Below are positions 1 through 5,520 of a stretch of DNA of 7,710 nt, one piece after another (position 1 is the first letter of the stretch; every line of letters starts with the position of its first letter). The position numbers and the translations under genes are program-made. Origin of the DNA: Gammaproteobacteria bacterium (GTDB taxonomy: Bacteria; Pseudomonadota; Gammaproteobacteria; GRL18); NCBI GenBank assembly GCA_028571885.1, contig JAPVVU010000136.1, positions 1 through 7,710 on the forward strand, given 5' to 3'. The notes under the pieces were generated by a model. That model was not told where the DNA came from. It searched no databases and worked only from the letters and a program-made list of their open reading frames with translations.

Positions 1-1
1 A

Positions 2-90
2 CTGTGGTTGCTTATTTTTCTGACTTTGATTGTCTGAGCGCAGCGAGTTCTCATAACAGAAAGCAAAGTCTTAAAAACGAGTGACCGCAG
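2..90 (+). repeat. Left arm of a 302-bp imperfect palindrome
   Basis: This arm is the reverse complement of 215-303 with no gaps: every paired position sums to 305. Bases 2-37 match 36 of 36, 38-47 match only 4 of 10, 48-70 match 23 of 23, and 71-90 match 14 of 20. The arm also folds on itself: GACTTTG at 22-28 pairs with CAAAGTC at 64-70, and TTTTT at 15-19 pairs with AAAAA at 73-77 across a 2x2 mismatch. The result is a nested hairpin about 63 bases long. The structure resembles a REP- or MITE-type non-coding element; the family is not recognised. Confidence 0.85.
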
Positions 91-108
91 CCCTGAAAAG
101 GTTATTAC

Positions 109-165
109 TTGTAAATACACTGAATAATTACATGATTTTTAGGTTACAGAAAGTTAATAACTTAA
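109..165 (+). repeat. Direct repeat, copy 1 (inside the palindrome)
   Basis: The repeated blocks are TTGTAAAT, ACACTGAATARTTAC and AGAAAGTTAATRACTTAA. In this copy the first two blocks are adjacent (109-131) and the third is at 148-165 after a 16-base spacer. The second copy (309-357) carries an extra AAT after the first block and a 6-base spacer before the third. This copy sits inside the palindrome, the other just outside its right arm. Confidence 0.75.
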
Positions 166-184
166 GTTAAAAGGTAATTATTCA
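121..184. repeat. Inner inverted repeat and central palindrome of the 302-bp element
   Basis: TGAATAATTAC at 121-131 is the exact reverse complement of 174-184, on the same symmetry axis as the outer 89-bp arms. Between these inner arms lies the perfect 12-bp palindrome TAACTTAAGTTA at 158-169, which is off-centre. The intermediate stretches 91-120 and 185-214 match only weakly (about 13 of 30 without gaps), so the element is not one continuous perfect palindrome. Confidence 0.75.
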
Positions 185-214
185 GCATGTATCTATTAAT
201 TACCCGCGTTAAGC

Positions 215-303
215 CTATGGTCGCTCATTTTTCTGACTTTGCTTTCTGTTATGAGAAACGACTTCGTTCAGACAATCAAAGTCAGAAAAATAAGCAACCA
301 CAG
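215..303 (-). repeat. Right arm of a 302-bp imperfect palindrome
   Basis: This is the inverted partner of 2-90. Its own internal hairpin uses GACTTTG at 235-241 and CAAAGTC at 277-283. The hairpin tip at 258-267 (ACGACTTCGT) is self-complementary and differs from the left-arm tip, while the flanking 23 and 36 bases are perfectly conserved. Position 304 no longer pairs with position 1, so the match may end at 303, although only one further base can be tested. Confidence 0.85.
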
Positions 304-308
304 GCTTT

Positions 309-357
309 TGTAAATAATACACTGAATAGTTACGTTAAAAGAAAGTTAATGACTTAA
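309..357 (+). repeat. Direct repeat, copy 2 (outside the right arm)
   Basis: This is the second copy of the unit at 109-165, offset by about 200 bases, with the same block order and two indels. It lies between the right palindrome arm and the stop codon of the methyltransferase gene (372-374). The preceding ACCACAG (297-303) resembles ACCGCAG (84-90), which stands upstream of copy 1, so the boundary between arm and direct repeat may be shared by both copies. Confidence 0.7.
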
Positions 358-371
358 ATTAGTTTAAAGCG

Positions 372-1019
372 TTAACTTAAGTATTTATTTTTTTGTGCGA
401 CCAGCATAGCTTCATTCCGAAAACCCTTGTCAAGATCACCCAGCAAACCTTCTTCACGGTAGTAACGTACGGTTAAACCGGAAAATAAATTCAAAAGCTC
501 ATTACTCCTCAGCCGAAAAAGACTGTTTCTGGGTCCTCTCGTTGACTCGGAATGGGTTGACTCGGAATGCACCGCCGGATTAACTTTGTCCTGAGGTTCA
601 TGCTCTTCTACAAAGGTCTGATAATAAATTAAGCCACCGGATCTTAATGCAGAAATGAGTGATGGGATCATTTCACGCAGCAAAAAATGACCAACAACAA
701 TGACATCAAAACCTTCTTTATGCATTTCAACTTGCACGTCATCCTGACTGATATCACATTGTTTGGTAAAAACACTTAAATGACGTTCCTGTGCAAATTC
801 CTGTATTTTATCTATTGCTGAATCAGATAAATCCCAGGCATGGCTTTCAAAACCTAACTCGGCCATTCTCAAAGCATTACCACCGAGTCCACAGGCAAGA
901 TCCAGCGTTTTTCCCTGCGCAGGCAATAAATGCAGATTTAACTCAAGTACATCAATAACCTGATTAGGAATGTGTACCGCCTCATATCGCTCATTCCATT
1001 TTTTTCTAATATCTTTCAT
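372..1019 (-). CDS. Class I SAM-dependent methyltransferase, substrate unknown
   Basis: This 215-aa soluble protein has a Rossmann-type methyltransferase fold of the TehB/UbiE-like kind. Motif I (LDLACGLGG, residues 39-47) forms the SAM-binding loop, the acid D63 in AWDLSDSAI should contact the ribose, and D89 in CDIS fits the adenine-binding position. FDVIVVGHFLLRE (104-116) and GGLIYYQTF (128-136) are the central strands, followed by a GPRN motif at 162-165. The N-terminal WNERY (8-12) is typical of the family and supports the chosen start, although no clear Shine-Dalgarno sequence precedes it. The protein holds HSEST twice in tandem (151-160), just before GPRN, in what should be a surface loop. 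The gene follows trkH after 37 bases and probably shares its transcript. Nothing in the sequence identifies the methyl acceptor; it need not be related to potassium transport. Methyltransferase assignment is secure, substrate is not. Confidence 0.9.
   Translation of the reverse strand: MKDIRKKWNERYEAVHIPNQVIDVLELNLHLLPAQGKTLDLACGLGGNALRMAELGFESHAWDLSDSAIDKIQEFAQERHLSVFTKQCDISQDDVQVEMHKEGFDVIVVGHFLLREMIPSLISALRSGGLIYYQTFVEEHEPQDKVNPAVHSESTHSESTRGPRNSLFRLRSNELLNLFSGLTVRYYREEGLLGDLDKGFRNEAMLVAQKNKYLS
541..570 (-). repeat. In-frame 15-bp tandem duplication (HSEST x2)
   Basis: Two adjacent 15-bp copies (541-555 and 556-570) differ only in the last base. Because the unit is a multiple of three, the reading frame is kept and the methyltransferase gains a repeated five-residue HSEST. 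The near-identity of the copies suggests a recent slippage event. Confidence 0.85.
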
Positions 1020-1056
1020 ACGTTATTATTACTTGTGTGTAATTTAATAAATGTCT

Positions 1057-2508
1057 TTAACGCCGCCAGAATGAAGGCGTCAGGATAACCAGCAAAGTGA
1101 AAATTTCCAGACGTCCCAGCAGCATAGCAAAGCAAAGAACCCATTTGGAAAAGTCATTAATATCCTTATAGTTTGCACCAACATCCCCCAATCCAGGCCC
1201 CAGATTATTCAGACAGGCAGCCAGAGCCGAAAAAGCCGTCACCTGGTCCAGACCTGAGGCCATTAATAACAACATCATGACACTAAAACTGGCAACATAG
1301 AGCGCAAAGAAACCCCAGATGGCATTACTGACATTTTCAGGCATTACTTTACCACCGATTTTAACCGGGATTTGTGCACTGGGATGGATCAGGCGAAAAA
1401 TCTCTCTTACCCCCTGTTTAAATAATAGAATAACGCGGATGACTTTCATTCCACCGCCGGTAGAACCGGCACAACCGCCCACAAAGCTAATAAAAAGTAA
1501 CATAACGGGTAAAAAACCCGGCCAGTTATAGTAATCAGATGTTGTGAATCCAGAAGTTGTACCAATAGAAATGGTTTGAAAGATACCATGATGCAGGGCA
1601 TCACCCCAGGTCTCAAAGGTTTCTGTGAAATGCAGATATAAAACGGATATCATAGAGGCAAAAGCAAGGATAGAAATATAAACACGAAACTCAACATCAA
1701 ATAGATAGGGCTTTAAGCTATGTAAACGCAGTGAGCTAAAGTGCAGGGCAAAGTTAATACCTGAGAGCAGCATAAAAAAACCAGCAATGACTTCAACCAA
1801 TCGATTGTTAAAAAAGCCAATCGACGCATCATGAGTTGAGAAACCACCAATTGCAACGGTTGAGAAACTATGTGCGAGTGCATCAAATGGTGTCATACCT
1901 GCCAGCCAATAGGCCAGAGCACAGGCTATGGTTAAACTCAGGTAAATATACCAGAGTGCTTTAGCTGTTTCAGTTATTCTGGGTGTCAGTTTACTGTCTT
2001 TAATCGGGCCTGGAGTCTCTGCACGATACAGCTGCATACCACCAATACCCAGCATAGGCAAAACGGCAACAGCTAAAACAATAATTCCCATGCCGCCCAG
2101 CCATTGTAATTGCTGCCGATAATAAAGTATTGAACGGGGCAAATCATCCAGACCAGTAAATACCGTTGCTCCTGTTGTCGTCAATGCAGAGATTGATTCA
2201 AACAGCGCATCTGTAAAGGAAGCTTCCAGACTATGGGAAAGATAAAGCGGTAATGAGCCAATCAAACCAAACACAAACCAAAAAAGGACCACCACGATAA
2301 AGCCATCACGAATTCTAAGCTCACGGCGCAGATGTCTGACAGGCATCCAGACAAGAAAGCCACTAATAAAAATCACTAAAAACGCATTTAAAAAAGCCAC
2401 GGTTTCAGAGTCATTATACCACCATGAGACAACAAGGGAGGGTATCACGGTAGTACTGAATATCATCATTAATAAACCGACAATACGGAGAATAACCAGT
2501 GGTTGCAT
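1057..2508 (-). CDS. trkH: Trk potassium uptake system, membrane subunit TrkH
   Basis: This is the inner-membrane, ion-conducting subunit of the Trk potassium transporter. At 483 aa it has the length of E. coli TrkH. The four pore-loop repeats of the TrkH/KtrB superfamily are visible: SALTTTGAT (107-115), STVAIGGFST (216-225), ISIGTTSGFTT (313-323) and CLNNLGPGLG (432-441). The conserved glycine-rich loop after the third repeat (GGCAGSTGGGMK, 344-355) corresponds to the known intramembrane gating loop. The RAETPGPIKDSKLTPRI stretch (162-178) and the C-terminal GRLEIFTLL (465-473) are also family hallmarks. The start is supported by the hydrophobic N-terminus (MQPLVILRIVG) and a GAGG-like Shine-Dalgarno at 2522-2525, although the 13-base spacing is somewhat long. 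The gene lies 28 bases after trkA, consistent with one operon producing both subunits. All key pore glycines are present, so the protein should be functional. Confidence 0.97.
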   Translation of the reverse strand: MQPLVILRIVGLLMMIFSTTVIPSLVVSWWYNDSETVAFLNAFLVIFISGFLVWMPVRHLRRELRIRDGFIVVVLFWFVFGLIGSLPLYLSHSLEASFTDALFESISALTTTGATVFTGLDDLPRSILYYRQQLQWLGGMGIIVLAVAVLPMLGIGGMQLYRAETPGPIKDSKLTPRITETAKALWYIYLSLTIACALAYWLAGMTPFDALAHSFSTVAIGGFSTHDASIGFFNNRLVEVIAGFFMLLSGINFALHFSSLRLHSLKPYLFDVEFRVYISILAFASMISVLYLHFTETFETWGDALHHGIFQTISIGTTSGFTTSDYYNWPGFLPVMLLFISFVGGCAGSTGGGMKVIRVILLFKQGVREIFRLIHPSAQIPVKIGGKVMPENVSNAIWGFFALYVASFSVMMLLLMASGLDQVTAFSALAACLNNLGPGLGDVGANYKDINDFSKWVLCFAMLLGRLEIFTLLVILTPSFWRR

Positions 2509-2536
2509 ATTTTTATATCAGCCTCAAGCTCAATTC

Positions 2537-3910
2537 TTAAATAAAGGTAACTGCGACCTGAAAAAGGCGTTCGACATCAATAATATGACGTTTATCAACC
2601 AAAAATAAAATAACATGGTCATCGGATTCGATCACTGTATTATGGTGTGCAATAATCACTTCACCTGAGCGAACGATTGCGCCAATCGTTGTTCCCGGGG
2701 GCAAAGAAATCTCTTCAATTGCACGGCCGACTACTTTGGATGTTTTTCTATCGCCATGGGCGATGGCTTCAATCGCTTCAGCAGCCCCTTTGCGTAATGA
2801 ATGAACCATTTCAACATCGCCTCTGCGGACATGAGCAAGCAGGCTGCCAATCGTTGCTTCCTGAGGTGAGATGGCAATATCAATGTCACCACTTTCAACC
2901 AGATCAACATAGGCAGCCCGATTAATTAAGGCCATTACTTTTCTGGCCCCCAATCGCTTGGCCAGCAATGCGGACATAATATTTGCTTCATCATCATTGG
3001 TCAGAGCACAAAAGACATCCGTACCCTCAATATTTTCTTCAATGAGAAGTTCTTCATCCGAAGCATCGCCCAGTAAGACAATCGTTTTTTCTAATTCTTC
3101 AGATAACATTCTGGCATTAGCAGGATTATGATCAATTATCTTCACATGGAGGCGGTTTTCCAACGCTCTGGCCAGACGTTGACCAATATTACCGCCACCG
3201 GCAATCATGATGCGTTTATAGGGTTTGTCAACACGTCGCAGCTCAGACATTACCTTACGGGTATTACGCCGATCAACAATGAAAAACACTTCATCATTTT
3301 CTTCAATAATGGTATCTCCCATCGGCGTAATCGGATGCCCTTTTCGATAAATTGCAGCAACCCGCGTATCAACATTGGGCATATGATCTCGCAATTCCTG
3401 CAGCTCATGACCTAACAGCGGTCCCCCCTGAAAAGCTCTTACAGCAACAAGCTGAACTTTTCCGCCAGCAAAATCCAATACTTGAAGTGCGCCAGGATAA
3501 GCAATCAGACGTTTAATATAATCCGTGACTAACTGCTCCGGACTGATCAAGACATCAACGGGCAATGCTTCGTGGGAAAATAACTGAGGATATTTCAGAT
3601 ATTGATTAGAGCGGACACGGGCAATCTTCATCGGGGTATGAAAGATGGTATAAGCAACCTGGCAGGCAATCATATTGGTTTCATCACTATTGGTCACAGC
3701 AATGATCATATCCGCATCATCGCAGCCTGCTTTGTTTAATACATCAGGATGCGAACCTCTTCCTCTGACTGTTCGAATATCCAGACGATCCTGCAGGATC
3801 GCCAATTTTCGACCATCCTTATCCACAACGGTAATATCATTATCTTCGCTGGACAGGTTTTCTGCCAGTGAAGAACCAACCTGGCCAGCACCTAAAATTA
3901 ATATTTTCAT
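2537..3910 (-). CDS. trkA: Trk potassium uptake system, NAD-binding regulatory subunit TrkA
   Basis: This peripheral cytoplasmic protein gates TrkH in response to bound nucleotides. Its 457 aa match the duplicated-RCK form found in E. coli (458 aa). The first RCK_N domain carries GAGQVG (7-12) with the ribose-binding acid D30 in VVDKDG. A first RCK_C domain follows at about 140-225. The second RCK_N carries AGGGNIG (237-243) with D260 in IIDHN, and a second RCK_C covers about 370-450. Both dinucleotide motifs are intact, so both halves probably bind nucleotide. The start gives the family-typical MKILILGAGQVG; no strong Shine-Dalgarno is seen upstream. A 100-base gap from ntrX, longer than the other gaps here, leaves room for a dedicated promoter. 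The gene directly precedes trkH, its functional partner. Confidence 0.97.
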   Translation of the reverse strand: MKILILGAGQVGSSLAENLSSEDNDITVVDKDGRKLAILQDRLDIRTVRGRGSHPDVLNKAGCDDADMIIAVTNSDETNMIACQVAYTIFHTPMKIARVRSNQYLKYPQLFSHEALPVDVLISPEQLVTDYIKRLIAYPGALQVLDFAGGKVQLVAVRAFQGGPLLGHELQELRDHMPNVDTRVAAIYRKGHPITPMGDTIIEENDEVFFIVDRRNTRKVMSELRRVDKPYKRIMIAGGGNIGQRLARALENRLHVKIIDHNPANARMLSEELEKTIVLLGDASDEELLIEENIEGTDVFCALTNDDEANIMSALLAKRLGARKVMALINRAAYVDLVESGDIDIAISPQEATIGSLLAHVRRGDVEMVHSLRKGAAEAIEAIAHGDRKTSKVVGRAIEEISLPPGTTIGAIVRSGEVIIAHHNTVIESDDHVILFLVDKRHIIDVERLFQVAVTFI

Positions 3911-4010
3911 AGAGCAGGAATTTTACCTGTTTATTGTGATTGCTGTTGTTATAGTAAAAAGGTTATAGCAAAAAGCTGCAAAGAGTTATCCTTGATAATG
4001 TGTAAAAAAT
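3911..4010 (-). promoter_or_regulatory. trkA leader gap, possible promoter or operator region
   Basis: This is the longest gap in the gene cluster, lying between the ntrX stop and the trkA start. It contains a 14-bp tandem repeat (3948-3975). On the minus strand each copy includes TATAAC, which resembles a sigma-70 -10 hexamer, but no good -35 hexamer sits at the usual distance from either copy. No terminator hairpin for ntrX is visible, so read-through from ntrX into trkA is also possible. The regulatory role is inferred only from position and repeat structure. Confidence 0.3.
3948..3975. repeat. 14-bp tandem repeat upstream of trkA
   Basis: GTTATAGTAAAAAG (3948-3961) is followed directly by GTTATAGCAAAAAG (3962-3975), so 13 of 14 bases agree. 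It ends 37 bases before the trkA start codon. It could be a pair of tandem protein-binding sites, a duplicated -10 element, or simple slippage in A-rich sequence. Confidence 0.8.
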
Positions 4011-5453
4011 TCATTCCTTAGCCTTTTTTGCAACTTTCTTAGCATCAATCCCCAGAGTTTTCATTTTACGATATAAATGCGTCCTTTCAACACCCGCTAA
4101 CTGTGCAACCTTACCAACACTGCCGCCAACAGCAATGAGTTTTTCTTCCAGATAAGCTTTCTCAAAAAGCTCTCTTGCTTCTTTTAAGGGGTGTTCAAAT
4201 AAGGATGTCAGTGTACTGTCAACGGGCATATTATCATCCGCACCGCCACATTTACTATCCTGTCTCTGAGCTTCATATTCGATACTTGCTTCAACTTCTT
4301 CCAGAGTAATGGTTTCAACATCAGACATAATTAAGAGTCGCTGCACCAGATTTTTTAATTCTATCAAATTACCCGGCCAATTATAATTTCTTAATTTATT
4401 TAAAGCCGCAATAGAAAAACTACGATAATTAAACTGCTCCTGTTGAACAAACCGATCACGATAATAATTCAGCAAATCAGGTACATCCTCACAATGCTCT
4501 CGCAGTGGTGGAATTTTGACTTGCAGCACGTTTAACTGAAAATACAGCTCTGAATTAAATTGTCCCTGCTTCACCAGCTGTTCCAGATTGTAATGCGAAG
4601 CGGTAATTATACGACACATCAGGGTAATGGATTCGGTGCCGCCAAGACGATGAAAACGGCCTGTTTCCAGGGTGCTTAATAAGCGTCTCTGAGTCGCCAT
4701 ATCCATCTCACCAATATCATCAATATAGAGCATTCCTCGACCGGCCTGTTCCAGCAGGCCATAATAAATTTTTCCATCTGCCTCGGAGCCAAATAGTTCT
4801 CTTGCTGAATTTTCAGCATCAAGCGTCGCCACACCCAACTCAATATAAGGTTGCTCAGCACGTTTACTCAGGCGGTGCAGCAGACGGGAATATTTACTCT
4901 TACCACTGCCTGGCTCACCAACAAATAAAACTCTGGAATCATGCTGTGAAATTTGCTTTATTTCTTTAGCTAAATCCTGGTTTATCTGACTTTTACCCAC
5001 GGGTTCATCAGCCACTGAAAGCTGCTGACGCATACCCTGATTTTCCTCATCCAGCTTATGGGCTTCAAGTGCATGTTCTACTGTCAGCAAGAGCTTAGCC
5101 AGCGAAAGGGGCTTCTCTAAAAAATCATAAGCGCCCAGACGTGTTGCTTCAACCGCAGTTTCGACACTGCCGTGTCCAGACATCATAATCACTGGAAAAT
5201 TTTCAGCGGAATTAATTTCAGCGCCTTTATTTACAAAAGGCTCTTTCCACTCTTTAAGCAAACTGATGCCATCGATATCCGGCATCCAGATATCTAACAA
5301 AACAAGTTCTGGACGTCTCAGCCGACAACTTTCTCTGGCCGTTTCACCATTTTCAGCAATATCAACTTCATAACCTTCATCCTGGAGTATTTCCTGAACA
5401 AGTTCACGGATATCAGGTTCATCATCAACAACAAGTATATAGGCTGATGCCAT
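4011..5453 (-). CDS. ntrX: NtrX-family response regulator with a degenerate AAA+ domain
   Basis: This 480-aa cytoplasmic regulator is the presumed partner of the adjacent NtrY kinase. A receiver domain (about 1-130) has the acidic pair D10/D11, phospho-acceptor D54 in VLLDIWMPDIDG, S92 and K114. An AAA+ domain follows (about 150-375) with Walker A GEPGSGKS (179-186). A Fis-type helix-turn-helix ends the protein (about 430-473, including LAGVERTHLYRKMK). The AAA+ domain lacks GAFTGA: ELFG (219-222) is followed by a shortened stretch. Walker B reads YIDDIGEM with D246 in place of the usual glutamate, the two arginine-finger positions are N300 and Q306, and the sensor II arginine is I364. Loss of GAFTGA is known in NtrX proteins; loss of the other residues goes further and suggests no ATPase or sigma-54 activity. 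The start has a good GAGAG Shine-Dalgarno (5459-5463) five bases upstream. The gene follows ntrY after 67 bases. Confidence 0.93.
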   Translation of the reverse strand: MASAYILVVDDEPDIRELVQEILQDEGYEVDIAENGETARESCRLRRPELVLLDIWMPDIDGISLLKEWKEPFVNKGAEINSAENFPVIMMSGHGSVETAVEATRLGAYDFLEKPLSLAKLLLTVEHALEAHKLDEENQGMRQQLSVADEPVGKSQINQDLAKEIKQISQHDSRVLFVGEPGSGKSKYSRLLHRLSKRAEQPYIELGVATLDAENSARELFGSEADGKIYYGLLEQAGRGMLYIDDIGEMDMATQRRLLSTLETGRFHRLGGTESITLMCRIITASHYNLEQLVKQGQFNSELYFQLNVLQVKIPPLREHCEDVPDLLNYYRDRFVQQEQFNYRSFSIAALNKLRNYNWPGNLIELKNLVQRLLIMSDVETITLEEVEASIEYEAQRQDSKCGGADDNMPVDSTLTSLFEHPLKEARELFEKAYLEEKLIAVGGSVGKVAQLAGVERTHLYRKMKTLGIDAKKVAKKAKE

Positions 5454-5469
5454 TTTTTCTCTCGCTTTT

Positions 5470-5500
5470 GTTTAAAGAGTTTAGGAATAAGTATTTAAAC
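5470..5500. promoter_or_regulatory. Inverted repeat between ntrY and ntrX, possible operator
   Basis: GTTTAAA (5470-5476) and TTTAAAC (5494-5500) are exact reverse complements separated by 17 bases, in the 67-base gap before ntrX. The position would suit an operator or a small RNA hairpin that sets the ntrX to ntrY ratio. Arms of seven A/T-rich bases can arise by chance in sequence of this composition, so the call is weak. Confidence 0.25.
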
Positions 5501-5520
5501 GAAACATTAGAAGTGAGCAA

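Larger units (their letters stand above)
1..371. other. Non-coding, repeat-structured region downstream of the operon
   Basis: I find no convincing gene in this stretch on either strand; stops are frequent in all frames and it is more A+T-rich than the neighbouring genes. It is dominated by a large imperfect palindrome (2-303, centre between 152 and 153) and by a direct repeat (109-165 against 309-357). It lies beyond the stop codon of the last minus-strand gene, so it could act as a transcript end or boundary, but no classical GC-rich hairpin followed by a T-run is seen. The window edge cuts it, so the true left limit of the repeat is unknown. Confidence 0.8.

Noticed and set aside
1..371. 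Possible CRISPR array, tRNA or structured RNA gene in the repeat region
   Set aside because: The repeats are two inverted arms and two direct copies, not regularly spaced short direct repeats, and no cloverleaf is apparent.
1060..1080. Possible terminator hairpin at the end of trkH (ACGCC with GGCGT)
   Set aside because: The stem is only five pairs with an 11-base loop, it overlaps the last codons, and no T-run follows; the methyltransferase gene starts soon after.
1319..1531. Plus-strand open frame of 70 codons opposite trkH
   Set aside because: It is antisense to a conserved pore-forming region of trkH, with no recognisable motif; it is a shadow of the real gene.
2677..3968. Three plus-strand open frames opposite trkA and its upstream gap
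   Set aside because: They overlap strongly supported trkA coding sequence on the other strand, and their translations show no domain features.
3911..3990. A defined sigma-70 promoter for trkA
   Set aside because: TATAAC sequences are present, but the nearest TTGCAG lies at the wrong distance (8 or 22 bases) from each, so no complete promoter can be assigned.
4676..4861. Minus-strand 61-codon open frame inside ntrX in another frame
   Set aside because: It is fully contained in the AAA+ domain coding sequence, in a different frame, and has no independent support.
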